56,719 bases of DNA from a virus (IMGVR_UViG_3300010885_071764:1-56719); one strand, 5' to 3'; positions 7,299-16,030 are shown, counted from the first letter of the stretch. The notes: generated by a model not told the origin, from the letters alone. Made by a program: numbers and translations.

Positions 7299-8152
7299 TA
7301 AAAGGCATAGGAATGCCATTTCCTGAGAATTTTTCTTCGTGCTCTAATCTACCGCCAAAAGAATTTTGCTGGACTAGTAAGGAGGGTATAGCAGATATCT
7401 ATATTGATGATAAAATAATGGACGGGTTACAAACACCTAAGAATGATTCTAAATTTGGATGGCTTTGTGAATCTAGAGAGATCGCTATAGATATTTTTAA
7501 TACTATATTGCAAAATCCTAAAAAATTCAAAGAAAAATATGCAGGTATTTTTACGTGTGATGAGACTTTATTAGGGTGTGATTCTTTATTCATATATGCA
7601 CCACCAGGATCTAATCTTCCGTGGACTAGACCCGAAGAGATTGCAGTTTATCAAAAATCTAAATTATGCTCTATGATATGTTCACCTAAGACAAGAACAG
7701 ATGGACATAAATTGAGATTGGATGTTGCAAAATCATTGATGAATAGTATTGACTTATTTGGAGGCGCGCATAACTCTCCAAGGATCGGTGAGGGATTTGG
7801 ACCAAAACATGATTGGTGGAGATCAAAATTACCAGCTTTAAAAGACTACATGTTTTCGGTTGTATTCGAAAATGCGGTGTATGACAAATACTACACTGAA
7901 AAAATAACCGATTGCTTTGCAACAGGAACAATCCCAGTTTACTGGGGGACTAGGAAAGTGACGGAAGACTTTAATCAGGATGGAATAATATTCTTTGATG
8001 ATATAAAGGGTGACATTGGAATACTATCTGAGAATCTATACAAATCTAAAATGGATGCAATACTAGATAATTTAGAAAAAGTTAAATCATTAAAGTCTGG
8101 AGATGATCTTGTGTATTCTGCTATAAAAAAAATTCAAAATGCAGGAAAATAA
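7289..8152 (+). CDS. GT10-family fucosyltransferase-like glycosyltransferase
   Basis: 287 residues. Residues about 188-221 carry the signature of family GT10 alpha-1,3/4-fucosyltransferases: FSVVFENAVYDKYYTEKI followed by DCFATGTIPVYWGT, the part that binds GDP-fucose. Family members use GDP-L-fucose, and the genes that make it (fcl, gmd) are 5 kb downstream on the same strand, so donor supply and transfer are encoded together. The N-terminal half is the variable acceptor-binding part. There is no membrane anchor, so it is cytosolic. It overlaps both flanking genes (10 and 14 bases). The acceptor is unknown: phage fibre glycan, host glycan and other targets are all open. Confidence 0.8.
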   Translation: MELIKGIGMPFPENFSSCSNLPPKEFCWTSKEGIADIYIDDKIMDGLQTPKNDSKFGWLCESREIAIDIFNTILQNPKKFKEKYAGIFTCDETLLGCDSLFIYAPPGSNLPWTRPEEIAVYQKSKLCSMICSPKTRTDGHKLRLDVAKSLMNSIDLFGGAHNSPRIGEGFGPKHDWWRSKLPALKDYMFSVVFENAVYDKYYTEKITDCFATGTIPVYWGTRKVTEDFNQDGIIFFDDIKGDIGILSENLYKSKMDAILDNLEKVKSLKSGDDLVYSAIKKIQNAGK

Positions 8153-8777
8153 AAACATTTTAGTAACTCAATTTTACATTCCTGATGACGTTGAAAGATA
8201 TCAAGAATTAAAGTATTGTGTGAAAGAGAATATTTCCAATGAATTAATAGATCAAATTGTTCTGGTTATTGAAAGGGGAACCCTTAATAGACTAATTCCG
8301 TTCCACAAGAAAATAAAAATTAGTTGGATAGAAAATAGACCAACCTACCAAGATCTTTTTAATGTAGCAAAGGAAACGCTTGGAGACGAAAAAGGATTAA
8401 TGTTAATATCTAATAGTGATATTTTTTATGATGAAGATTGTATTTCTAAAATGTATGAAAAAATTTCCAATCAAGAACCCCTAGCCCTTTCAAGATGGGA
8501 ATTCAAAATAGGAAGCAACCCGGTTCATCATGATACCTGGGACAGTCAAGATACGTGGGTGTTTAAGGATTATATTCTTCCTGGAAAATATGCTATAAAT
8601 TTAGGAATACCTGGATGTGATAACAAAATAGCTTACGAGCTTCAAAAGGCTGGATATATGGTTAAGAATCCATCTAAGTCTATAAAATCCTATCATTATC
8701 ACACATCAGAGCATAGAACATATAATGAAGAAGATAGAATTTCTGGACCTTATCTTTTTATAAACACCGAAGAATGA
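8139..8777 (+). CDS. Putative glycosyltransferase (GT-A type, short)
   Basis: 212 residues. It begins with a beta-strand start (NILVTQFYIPDD). LMLISNSDIFYDEDCI near 88-103 is in the place of the GT-A acidic motif, with NSD instead of DxD. The C-terminal half has LGIPGCDNKIAYELQKAGY and a YHYHTSEHRTY stretch, a His-rich pattern I associate with glycosyltransferase-like proteins in capsule clusters. It overlaps the GT10 gene by 14 bases and the next gene by an ATGA. The call rests on the motif layout plus operon context; the sugar specificity cannot be read. Confidence 0.55.
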   Translation: MQENKNILVTQFYIPDDVERYQELKYCVKENISNELIDQIVLVIERGTLNRLIPFHKKIKISWIENRPTYQDLFNVAKETLGDEKGLMLISNSDIFYDEDCISKMYEKISNQEPLALSRWEFKIGSNPVHHDTWDSQDTWVFKDYILPGKYAINLGIPGCDNKIAYELQKAGYMVKNPSKSIKSYHYHTSEHRTYNEEDRISGPYLFINTEE

Positions 8778-9424
8778 GTAAAATAGATTTAAAAAAAATA
8801 ACTGCGGTTTGTATAGACGGAAGACCCTATGATAAAGAAAGGTATGAGAGGTATAGTGTTATTCTTAATTTCTTTCTAACAAACGTGGAATTTACATCTA
8901 TACAAATGATATCCACACACGATCCAGAAATAGAAGGTGTTTCTCATACAAGAATAAAAGAATTTGGAATATCTGATTATTCAAGATTCTGCTTGCATCA
9001 TTTATCAGATTGGGTTAATTCTGAGTTTTGCCTTATTTTTCAGGATGATGGATTTATACTCAATCCTAGTTTATGGAACGATTCTTTTTATGAGTATGAT
9101 TATATAGGATCTCCTTGGCCTCTTTATATAGGTTGGCCGGTAGAGGGACAACAAGTAGGAAATGGTGGATTTTCACTCAGAAGTAAAAGGCTTTTAGAAT
9201 TTACTAAAACATTTACCGGGCACACCACTGAGAATGAAGACACCTATATAATTTCTGCTAAAAGAAAAGATATAGAAGATGAAGGATTAAAAATTGCTCC
9301 TTTAGAAATTGCTCGACTTTTTTCGATTGAGAATAGTTTAGACCCCGAGCATCGTTTAGATACATGCTTTGGATTTCACGCCAAGCATTTATTAGATGAT
9401 GCAATAAAAATGATACAACAATGA
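8774..9424 (+). CDS. DUF5672-like putative glycosyltransferase
   Basis: 216 residues. FCLIFQDDGFILNPSLWND (near 92-110), YDYIGSPWPLYIGWP and VGNGGFSLRSKRLL are the pattern of the DUF5672 family as I remember it (an acidic 'Q.DG' motif, 'YDYIG.PW', 'GNGGFSLR'), found in surface-polysaccharide clusters and presumed to be GT-A glycosyltransferases. It is joined to its neighbours by ATGA overlaps at both ends, a sign of one polycistronic transcript. The biochemical role has not been shown for the family as far as I know. Confidence 0.65.
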   Translation: MSKIDLKKITAVCIDGRPYDKERYERYSVILNFFLTNVEFTSIQMISTHDPEIEGVSHTRIKEFGISDYSRFCLHHLSDWVNSEFCLIFQDDGFILNPSLWNDSFYEYDYIGSPWPLYIGWPVEGQQVGNGGFSLRSKRLLEFTKTFTGHTTENEDTYIISAKRKDIEDEGLKIAPLEIARLFSIENSLDPEHRLDTCFGFHAKHLLDDAIKMIQQ

Positions 9425-10149
9425 AAGTAATGGCATATTATCCAGTTCACTATGGAGCTGAGTATTTTAATGCATCTATTAAATCAATAGATGAACAGGT
9501 TGAGAAAATCCTAATTCTTTATACGCCTAAACCTAGTTATGGCCACGGAACAGAAAAGCAATGCCCGGAAACAGAAGATGAATTAAAAGAGATAGCATTT
9601 GGATCTTCCAACAAAATAGAATGGGTGACAGTAGATGCTGGTAATGAAGGAAATCACAGATCTTTGGCATTCACCAATGCATCTGAGTATGATATCATGC
9701 TAACTCTAGACACAGATGAAGTTTGGGAGTCTACTTCTTTAGAAAGATGTATTCAAGAAGCATATGACGGAGAAGCATGGAGAAGAAATATTTCCGGATT
9801 TATTCATTTTTGGAAATCTTTCAATTGGGCATGTCAAGATGGTTTTGAGCCTGCTAGAATTTTTAATCTAAAAAGAAAAAATAATTTAGAGGTTCCAATT
9901 GACGGTACAATCTATCATTTTGGGTATGCTCAATCTAAAAAAATAATGGATTACAAGTTTGATATTCATGGACACAAGAATGAACTTAAAGAAGGATGGT
10001 TAGAAAATACATACTATGGATGGGAACCTGGAAAACTAGATCTTCATCCAACATGTGGTGTTTGGCCAGAAGCTAAACACTTTGATAAAAACACACTCCC
10101 TGATATTCTAAAATCACATCCAAATTTTAATAAAGAAATAATTTCATGA
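9421..10149 (+). CDS. Putative GT2-like glycosyltransferase
   Basis: 242 residues. The order is strand-start MKVMAYYPVHYGAEYFNASIKS, a long loop, then IMLTLDTDEVWESTSLERC near 97-115 with the DTDE acidic motif of GT-A enzymes (as in glycan-building GT2-like proteins with 'LDADE'). The C-terminal 70 residues are rich in His, Trp and Tyr (IYHFGYAQSKK, HGHKN, WEPGKLDLHPTCGVWP), plausibly the acceptor site. No membrane segment. ATGA overlaps with both neighbours. Donor and acceptor unknown. Confidence 0.6.
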   Translation: MKVMAYYPVHYGAEYFNASIKSIDEQVEKILILYTPKPSYGHGTEKQCPETEDELKEIAFGSSNKIEWVTVDAGNEGNHRSLAFTNASEYDIMLTLDTDEVWESTSLERCIQEAYDGEAWRRNISGFIHFWKSFNWACQDGFEPARIFNLKRKNNLEVPIDGTIYHFGYAQSKKIMDYKFDIHGHKNELKEGWLENTYYGWEPGKLDLHPTCGVWPEAKHFDKNTLPDILKSHPNFNKEIIS

Positions 10150-11060
10150 GAAAAAAGCTTTTATACATTCCTTTAGATTATTGTAGACATGCTGAGAGTG
10201 ATTCAATATTTAACTCCATGTTATCTGGATTTAATACCCAATTTGAAGCTCGTGTTTTTAAAAATATGGAGGAATCTACTTTATTTAACCCGGATCTTGT
10301 TTATATGCACGGTAATGCCATTTCGATTGAAGAATGTCATTTGCTTAAAAAATCAACTAATGCTTTTTTTACCATATGGGTAGGTGACGTTAGATATGCA
10401 CCTTTACCCGAGGCAATGAGCATGATTGATGTTGCAAATCTCTATTTATTTCCATTTAAAGGAGAACAATTAAAATCTTTTTCTCGAATTCTTAATACAC
10501 CTTGTGAATATCTTTTTGAGGTATTTGATGATAGGCAGATTAGAGATGTAAAGGAGATATCTTCTGGAAGAATAGTATTTGTTGGCAATGTTTATGAGCA
10601 TTTTCCAGGGGGTGAAGAAAGAATATCTCTCGTAAAATTTATTGGGAAATATGCTCCTGAATTAGAGTATTATGGATCATTCCCATATGAGAGTAATTCA
10701 GCAAAAGGGGGAATAGATTTCTCAAATGTTCCAGACTTATATAATTCATCATATTTAACTATTGCACATAATAATAGAAATGATATAGATGGGTATTTTA
10801 CTCACCGTAACTTAATAGCGCTAGCATCAGGCTCATGTGTATTGATGAAATATTTTCCTGGTATAGAGGAATTCTTTATTAATTGGGAGCATTGCGTTTA
10901 TTATAAAACAAATTATGAATTATTGGATGTAATTGAATTTTTAAAAAGAAACCCAGACATAAGAAATAAAATTGCTAAAAGCGGAAATACATATGTTAGG
11001 GAAAATTATCTAAATGCTAATTTTGCCTATAAGTATAATGAAATTTTAAATAAAATATAA
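10146..11060 (+). CDS. Putative GT-B glycosyltransferase (CgeB / GT4-like)
   Basis: 304 residues. The C-terminal half carries a retaining GT-B pattern: VPDLYNSSYLTIAHNNR, then GYFTHRNLIALASGSCVLMK and a following acidic loop PGIEEFF, then HCVYYKTNYELLDVIEFLKRNP and an NTYVRENYL tail, as in CgeB-like and GT4-like enzymes. The N-terminal half is a second Rossmann-like part. The operon runs through with an ATGA overlap upstream and a ten-base gap downstream. It is the only GT-B-type enzyme I see in this cluster. Confidence 0.65.
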   Translation: MRKKLLYIPLDYCRHAESDSIFNSMLSGFNTQFEARVFKNMEESTLFNPDLVYMHGNAISIEECHLLKKSTNAFFTIWVGDVRYAPLPEAMSMIDVANLYLFPFKGEQLKSFSRILNTPCEYLFEVFDDRQIRDVKEISSGRIVFVGNVYEHFPGGEERISLVKFIGKYAPELEYYGSFPYESNSAKGGIDFSNVPDLYNSSYLTIAHNNRNDIDGYFTHRNLIALASGSCVLMKYFPGIEEFFINWEHCVYYKTNYELLDVIEFLKRNPDIRNKIAKSGNTYVRENYLNANFAYKYNEILNKI

Positions 11061-11070
11061 AAGCTAAATC

Positions 11071-11598
11071 ATGAAAGATAAAATAAAAAAATATTCTCTC
11101 CATTGGGCTTTAGGTGGAAATGATGCGAACGGAGGACTGGAACAAAATGCTTATGAACTTGAAAAGCTTTGTGAATTTATAAAGGAAAAAAATATTAAAA
11201 CCTACACAGAGATAGGGTGTGCTGCTGGACAGCTCCTAAGATTTATGAGGGATGAATTTGAACTTGATACAACGGGAATTACTTTAGAACCAAGGGATAC
11301 TCATAAAGATCTACCCATAATACACGGAAGTTCTAGAGATCCTGAAATAATAAAAACTGCAAAGCCGTGTGATCTTTATTTCATAGACGGAGATCATTCT
11401 TATTTAGGAGTTAAATCTGATTATTTGAATTATAAAGGTCTTTGTAAATACATGGCATTTCACGACATATTAGGACAAAGAGACTGTGAAGGGGTTTCCC
11501 AATTTTGGAATGAAATAAGAAATGAATATGAATTTATAGAATTTATAGATCCTAATAGGGATATAGCTAGTGGAATCGGAATTATTAAAATAATATAA
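11071..11598 (+). CDS. SAM-dependent class I methyltransferase
   Basis: 175 residues. TYTEIGCAAGQLLRFM near 41-56 is the glycine-containing SAM-binding motif I. CDLYFIDGDHSYLGVKSDY near 106-124 is the motif seen in the Methyltransf_24 / cephalosporin-hydroxylase-like group, where the Asp and His bind the substrate or a metal. FHDILGQRDCEGV follows. Such enzymes in glycan clusters usually O-methylate sugars. It sits between a GT-B gene and an epimerase gene in the operon, so sugar methylation is the likely role. DNA or protein methylation cannot be excluded from sequence alone. Confidence 0.7.
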   Translation: MKDKIKKYSLHWALGGNDANGGLEQNAYELEKLCEFIKEKNIKTYTEIGCAAGQLLRFMRDEFELDTTGITLEPRDTHKDLPIIHGSSRDPEIIKTAKPCDLYFIDGDHSYLGVKSDYLNYKGLCKYMAFHDILGQRDCEGVSQFWNEIRNEYEFIEFIDPNRDIASGIGIIKII

Positions 11599-11600
11599 AA

Positions 11601-12635
11601 ATGGAAACTGTAATTATAACCGGATCCTGTGGATTAATTGGAAGTGAAGCTGTTAAATTCTTTCATACACAAGGATTTAAAATAATTGGAATTGATGATG
11701 ATTCTCGAGCTAAATTTTTTGGAAAAGAAGCAAGTACAAATGGGATGCTTTCTCAATTAAAAGAACTTAAAAATTACCAGCATCTTTCAATTAATATTTC
11801 ATCTTATCAAGATCTACAGACTAGTTTATCCAGCATTAAAGATCTAAAGATGATTATTCATACAGCTGCTCAACCTTCTCATGATTGGGCAGCAACAAAT
11901 CCGTTTGCAGATTTTAATGCAAATGCACTTGGTACCTTAAACATGCTAGAAATAACAAGAAATTATTTTCCAGAGGTAGTTTTTATCTTTACTTCTACTA
12001 ATAAAGTTTATGGAGATTTACCTAATACTATAACAGAATACACAGAATCTAATACTAGATTTAATCCGGTTAATTCTGATTTTATACTAAAAGGAATTAA
12101 CGAAAACCTATCAATAGATCAATGTAAGCATTCTTTATTTGGTGTATCAAAAGCTTACGGGGATTTAATAACACAGGAATATGGAAAATACTTTGGATTA
12201 AAAACTGGCACATTCAGAGGTGGATGTTTAACTGGACAAAATCATTCAGGTGTTAAGGCTCATGGATTTTTATCTTATCTAGTAAAATGTGCAATGACAG
12301 GAGAAAAATATTACATTAACGGATACAAAGGAAAACAAGTTAGAGATAACATACACTCTAGTGATGTTGTCTCCGCCTTTTATGAATTTTATAAAAATCC
12401 TAATCCCGGTGAAGTCTATAATATAGGAGGAGGAAATCTTTCAAACTGCTCAATTCTAGAAGCTATTGAATTAATTTATGAAATATCAGGTAAAAGAGTA
12501 GACTATGAATTACTTGAAACACCAAGAGAAGGCGACCATATTTGGTATATTAGTGATATGACAAAATTTAGAAATAATTATCCAAATTGGATTCAAAAAT
12601 ATGATCTAAGAAAAATAATAAAAGAAATGATATGA
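11601..12635 (+). CDS. NAD-dependent sugar epimerase, CDP-tyvelose 2-epimerase-like
   Basis: 344 residues, normal length for a short-chain sugar epimerase/dehydratase. TGSCGLIGSEAV at residues 7-18 is the NAD-binding GxxGxxG. HTAAQPSHDWAA, TSTNKVYGD, CKHSLFGVSK, GGCLTGQNHSG and GKQVRDNIHSSDV are characteristic of the CDP-paratose/tyvelose 2-epimerase-like group. The position that is Tyr in the usual YxxxK catalytic pair reads Phe180 (with Lys184) if aligned on HSLFGVSK. The product would be a modified nucleotide sugar for one of the neighbouring transferases; the exact sugar cannot be deduced. The stop overlaps the next start (ATGA). Confidence 0.75.
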   Translation: METVIITGSCGLIGSEAVKFFHTQGFKIIGIDDDSRAKFFGKEASTNGMLSQLKELKNYQHLSINISSYQDLQTSLSSIKDLKMIIHTAAQPSHDWAATNPFADFNANALGTLNMLEITRNYFPEVVFIFTSTNKVYGDLPNTITEYTESNTRFNPVNSDFILKGINENLSIDQCKHSLFGVSKAYGDLITQEYGKYFGLKTGTFRGGCLTGQNHSGVKAHGFLSYLVKCAMTGEKYYINGYKGKQVRDNIHSSDVVSAFYEFYKNPNPGEVYNIGGGNLSNCSILEAIELIYEISGKRVDYELLETPREGDHIWYISDMTKFRNNYPNWIQKYDLRKIIKEMI

Positions 12636-13261
12636 TTAGTATAGTTTTTCCCCACGCTATGAACAAAGAGAATGATGCGGTTCTCCAATTGAAATTAAAA
12701 ATGTTAGAAGAGAATTCCACTTACCCCTATGAGGTTATGGTTTTATCCAACACAGGAAGACCTGATTTAGTTTATGAATCATGGGATTGGATGATGAGAA
12801 GAGCTAAATATGACCTGGTTCTATGGGATAATTCAGATATAACATATGCTCCAAAATTCATGGATAATATTATCAAACACAAAGATGATGCAGATTGGTT
12901 AGGACTCGAATTAATTGAATGTGGAGCCATAGGAGTGGCTGCAACCAACATCCATCAAGATTTTGGAAGAACCGCAAATTCTTTCAATAGATCAGAATTT
13001 GAAAAATGGGTGGAAGAATATTCTAAAGATCGCCCATCAATAAGAGAAGGATTTTGCTGGTACTCTCCTTCAGTTTGGAAGAAAGAATGGTACATTAAAA
13101 TGGGTGGTTTTGACTTCTCGAAGCCATTTCCTCACCCGAATGATTCTGAGTTTAGAGAGAAGTGTATAGCAGCAGGATCAACATTTGCTGTTGTTAATTC
13201 TTTTGCATATCATTTTCAAAGAGCAGGAGAAAATAGGGGAGAAAAACCAGAAAGAGAATAA
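12632..13261 (+). CDS. Putative GT2-like glycosyltransferase
   Basis: 209 residues. Layout: ISIVFPHAMNKENDAVL (first strand), YEVMVLSNTG, a two-Trp helix (ESWDWMMRRAKYD), then LVLWDNSDITYAPKFMDNI near 67-85 as the acidic donor-binding motif. GFCWYSPSVWKKEWYIKMGGFDFSKPFPHPNDSEF resembles the family's late catalytic segment, where 'GGFD..f.....D.ef..R' is common. The final ten residues are highly charged. ATGA overlap with the epimerase gene; ten-base gap before fcl. Confidence 0.65.
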   Translation: MISIVFPHAMNKENDAVLQLKLKMLEENSTYPYEVMVLSNTGRPDLVYESWDWMMRRAKYDLVLWDNSDITYAPKFMDNIIKHKDDADWLGLELIECGAIGVAATNIHQDFGRTANSFNRSEFEKWVEEYSKDRPSIREGFCWYSPSVWKKEWYIKMGGFDFSKPFPHPNDSEFREKCIAAGSTFAVVNSFAYHFQRAGENRGEKPERE

Positions 13262-13271
13262 TCAATGATAT

Positions 13272-14207
13272 ATGAAAAAAAATATTGCAATATTTGGATC
13301 AACAGGATTAGTTGGTTCTAACATCCTTAAAAAAATAGACACCGAAAAATATAGGGTTTACTCTCCTTCAAGAAAAGAATTAGATCTATTTAACCAAGAA
13401 AAGGTTCTTGATTGGTTTTTTGAAAACAGAGTAGAATATGTAATTCTTGCAGCTGCTAGAGTTGGCGGAATAGTTGCTAATTCAACATATCCTACAGAAT
13501 TTCTATACGAGAATCTAACAATGCAGAATAATATTATAATGTCTGCACTAAAAAGCGACGTTCAGAATCTTATATTCTTAGGATCATCTTGCATTTATCC
13601 AAGAGAATGTCCACAGCCTATTAAAGAAGAATATCTTTTAACCGGTCCTTTAGAGAAAACAAATAAATCCTACGCTCTTGCAAAAATTGCTGGTATTCAA
13701 TTATGTGATGCTATCAGAGAACAATATGGTAAGAATTATTATTCATTAATGCCTTGCAATCTTTACGGTCCCGGTGATAATTTTGATTTAGAAGCTTCAC
13801 ATGTTATTCCCGGAATGATTAGAAAAATTGAAAGTGCTAGAGATAACAATGAGCCAACCCTTAAGTTACTAGGAACAGGAAAACCCCTTAGAGAATTTCT
13901 TTATGTTGAAGATTTAGCAGATGGAATAATATTTATGCTGGAAAACTATAAAGGAAAAGACGGTTTAATTAATATAGGGAGTGGATCGGAAATCACAATA
14001 AGGGATTTAGCAAATATAGTTGCTCATGTCATAGACTATAAAGGTGAAATTCTTTTTGATACTGAAGGATTAGACGGAACGCCTAGAAAAGTAATGGATA
14101 ATTCTAAGATAGAATCTATAGGTTGGAAACCCCAAATGACACTAGAAACAGGAATAGCAGAAACTGTAAAATGGTATTGGGACAATAAAGATAAAGTTAG
14201 AAAATGA
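13272..14207 (+). CDS. fcl: GDP-L-fucose synthase (GDP-4-keto-6-deoxy-mannose epimerase/reductase)
   Basis: 311 residues, full family length. [10 protein letters not shown] at 9-18 binds [21 protein letters not shown] near 104-118 is a highly diagnostic segment of Fcl, Tyr134/Lys138 (YALAK) is the catalytic pair, and [11 protein letters not shown] is the conserved substrate loop. It converts GDP-4-keto-6-deoxy-D-mannose to GDP-L-fucose. It overlaps gmd by ATGA, so the two pathway enzymes are made together, and the GT10 fucosyltransferase of the same operon can use the product. The GATATATGA before its start overlaps the ATG itself and is not a usable promoter. Confidence 0.93.
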   Translation: MKKNIAIFGSTGLVGSNILKKIDTEKYRVYSPSRKELDLFNQEKVLDWFFENRVEYVILAAARVGGIVANSTYPTEFLYENLTMQNNIIMSALKSDVQNLIFLGSSCIYPRECPQPIKEEYLLTGPLEKTNKSYALAKIAGIQLCDAIREQYGKNYYSLMPCNLYGPGDNFDLEASHVIPGMIRKIESARDNNEPTLKLLGTGKPLREFLYVEDLADGIIFMLENYKGKDGLINIGSGSEITIRDLANIVAHVIDYKGEILFDTEGLDGTPRKVMDNSKIESIGWKPQMTLETGIAETVKWYWDNKDKVRK

Positions 14208-15211
14208 AAACAGCATTAATCACGGGGGTTAACGGGCAGGACGGATCTTATCTAGCAGAACTTCTTTTGGAAAAAGGATACAAAGTTCATGGAACAATCC
14301 GAAGATCATCGTCATTTAATTCGGGAAGAATAGAGCACTTTAGAGAACACCCTGATTTTAAAAGACACTATATGGATCTGACAGATTCGGGAAATGTGTC
14401 TCATATAATTTCAGAATTAAAACCAGATGAGATCTATAATCTAGGTGCTCAGAGCCATGTTAAAATTTCTTTTGATATTCCAAACTATACCGGGCAAGTT
14501 GATGCTATGGGAACATTAAATGTACTAGAAGCAATTAGAACGCATTCGCCTAAGTCTAAATTATATCAAGCATCTACCTCCGAACTTTATGGTAAGGTTC
14601 AAGAAACCCCTCAGAAAGAAACAACCCCATTCTATCCCAGATCTCCGTATGGTGTTGCTAAGCTGTATGGATATTGGATTGTTAAAAACTATAGAGAATC
14701 ATATAACATATTTGCATGTAACGGGATTCTTTTCAATCACACTTCTCCAAGAAGAGGCGAGAATTTTGTTGAAAAGAAAATTATAGATTCCCTCTGTCAG
14801 ATCAAAAAAGGAAAGATTGATATTTTAACCCTTGGTAATCTTTCTGCTAGAAGAGATATTGGACATGCGAAAGAATACGTTGAAGGCATGTGGAGAATGC
14901 TTCAACTGGAATCCCCTGAAGATTTTGTTCTGGCAACGGGTAAAACGTATTCTATTAAACAAATGGTTAATATGGTTTGTCAAAAATTAGAAATCGGCAT
15001 AGACTGGAAAGATGGAGGGGAAAGAGAAATTGCAATTGATAAATCTTCGGGAAAGATCATTATAGGGATAGATCCTAAATATTATAGACCTGCTGAGGTT
15101 GAACTCCTGCAAGGAGATGCTACTAAAGCTAAAGAAGTATTAGGATGGGAACCAAAACTATCTCTGTCAGAAATATTTGATGAGATGATAGCAGAATCAC
15201 TAAAGAATTAG
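14204..15211 (+). CDS. gmd: GDP-mannose 4,6-dehydratase
   Basis: 335 residues. [19 protein letters not shown] from residue 8 is the family's NADP-binding start, [17 protein letters not shown] the second diagnostic block, STSELYG near 124 and Tyr149/Lys153 (YGVAK) the catalytic part, and [13 protein letters not shown] the late conserved block. It makes GDP-4-keto-6-deoxy-D-mannose, the substrate of fcl. It is the last gene of the glycan operon. Its TAG stop overlaps the stop of the convergent minus-strand gene by four bases. With fcl it completes the GDP-mannose to GDP-L-fucose route. Confidence 0.95.
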   Translation: MKTALITGVNGQDGSYLAELLLEKGYKVHGTIRRSSSFNSGRIEHFREHPDFKRHYMDLTDSGNVSHIISELKPDEIYNLGAQSHVKISFDIPNYTGQVDAMGTLNVLEAIRTHSPKSKLYQASTSELYGKVQETPQKETTPFYPRSPYGVAKLYGYWIVKNYRESYNIFACNGILFNHTSPRRGENFVEKKIIDSLCQIKKGKIDILTLGNLSARRDIGHAKEYVEGMWRMLQLESPEDFVLATGKTYSIKQMVNMVCQKLEIGIDWKDGGEREIAIDKSSGKIIIGIDPKYYRPAEVELLQGDATKAKEVLGWEPKLSLSEIFDEMIAESLKN

Positions 15212-15441
15212 TGATTAGTGTTTGATACGATTTCATTGGCTTTTAAAAGATCGTCTATGGTTTTAACCTCATACTTAGTCTGTCCAGGAACACCCCAATC
15301 TTTTTGCTCACCCCAATTAATAAATCCCTGATGAGTGATGTGGTTTCCTGAATTATAAGAGAAATCGTGGTGCCCTTCATTTTCTGATGATTTTTCAAAT
15401 TCGTTTCTTGAGCTGATGTTTTTATATCCGTATTTTTCCAT
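15208..15441 (-). CDS. Small hypothetical protein
   Basis: 77 residues, polar, not recognised. [20 protein letters not shown] could be a distant version of the capsid-targeting-like leader seen in other minus-strand genes, but the match is weak. The rest is rich in His, Asn and Gly ([17 protein letters not shown]). Its start abuts the stop of the larger gene upstream on the same strand (shared base 15441), so the two are almost certainly co-translated. It converges on gmd. Confidence 0.6.
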   Translation of the reverse strand: MEKYGYKNISSRNEFEKSSENEGHHDFSYNSGNHITHQGFINWGEQKDWGVPGQTKYEVKTIDDLLKANEIVSNTNH

Positions 15442-16022
15442 TATTTCTTTTTTTTCTTTCTTAAATGAGCTCTCCCCTGCTTATAAAGGGCTTTATCTCC
15501 CATCTTAGATGTCTTCCCCCCAGTAACAAATGAGTTAACTCTCGCCATTGCCCATTGTTGCGGACTAGTTCCTGGAATATGGCCAATTTTCCATGCTGCA
15601 TATCCTCTTTTCCACACCTTTTTTAAAATACCTAATGGAAATCTGGTTTTCTCTGATTTATTTTTAAGAGCTTTATTTACTGGGCTAGAGACTGAATCCA
15701 CACCCTCATTAAGATTGTCTAGATTATACTCATCTTTGAGTTCATTAAAAACCTCCCAGGTTGCAATCTCTACTGCTTCATTGAATCCTTCAAAACCTAA
15801 TATTTTGCTGTTTTTATTTTCTCCAAACATTTTCTTGTATTTATTTGTGTATTGGCTAGTTTTTGTGCCAACTTTTTTACCTTTGCCTGCCTTTCCTGAT
15901 TTATAATCTGCATCCCATTCAGTGTATGCTGAGGGATCATTATCAGCCTTATCCTTATTATCTTTAATCTCCCTTTTCATTATTCGGGGATTTTTGGTGA
16001 GATATTTCTTAGGTACTTTCAT
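15441..16022 (-). CDS. Two-domain viral protein (DUF5872-like and DUF5824-like segments) with an internal FEGF leader-like motif
   Basis: 193 residues from the chosen start. The frame is open back to 16136, but a promoter-like box lies only eight bases from the ATG at 16022 and the protein from there begins MKVPKKYLTKNPRIM, a typical domain start. Residues 1-65 (KKYLTKNP, DPSAYTEWDADYKSGKAGKG, TSQYTNKYKKMFG) and about 125-185 (KKVWKRGYAAWKIGHIPG, SPQQWAMARVNSFVTGGKT) resemble two domains that I remember as DUF5872 and DUF5824 from large DNA viruses and jumbo phages; these names are from memory and unchecked. Between them SKILGFEGFNEAVE repeats the KILSFEEF leader motif of neighbouring genes. 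Very basic C-terminus (LRKKKKK), consistent with nucleic-acid contact. Function unknown. Confidence 0.7.
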   Translation of the reverse strand: MKVPKKYLTKNPRIMKREIKDNKDKADNDPSAYTEWDADYKSGKAGKGKKVGTKTSQYTNKYKKMFGENKNSKILGFEGFNEAVEIATWEVFNELKDEYNLDNLNEGVDSVSSPVNKALKNKSEKTRFPLGILKKVWKRGYAAWKIGHIPGTSPQQWAMARVNSFVTGGKTSKMGDKALYKQGRAHLRKKKKK

Positions 16023-16030
16023 AATTGTTT

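Noticed and set aside
13265-13274. GATATATGA before fcl as another promoter box
   Set aside because: The box includes the ATG of fcl itself, leaving no room for a leader; fcl is inside the operon.
4646-15211. TAG stop-codon reassignment, known from some huge gut phages
   Set aside because: The genes ending at 4651 and 15211 use TAG as a normal stop, right where convergent neighbours end.
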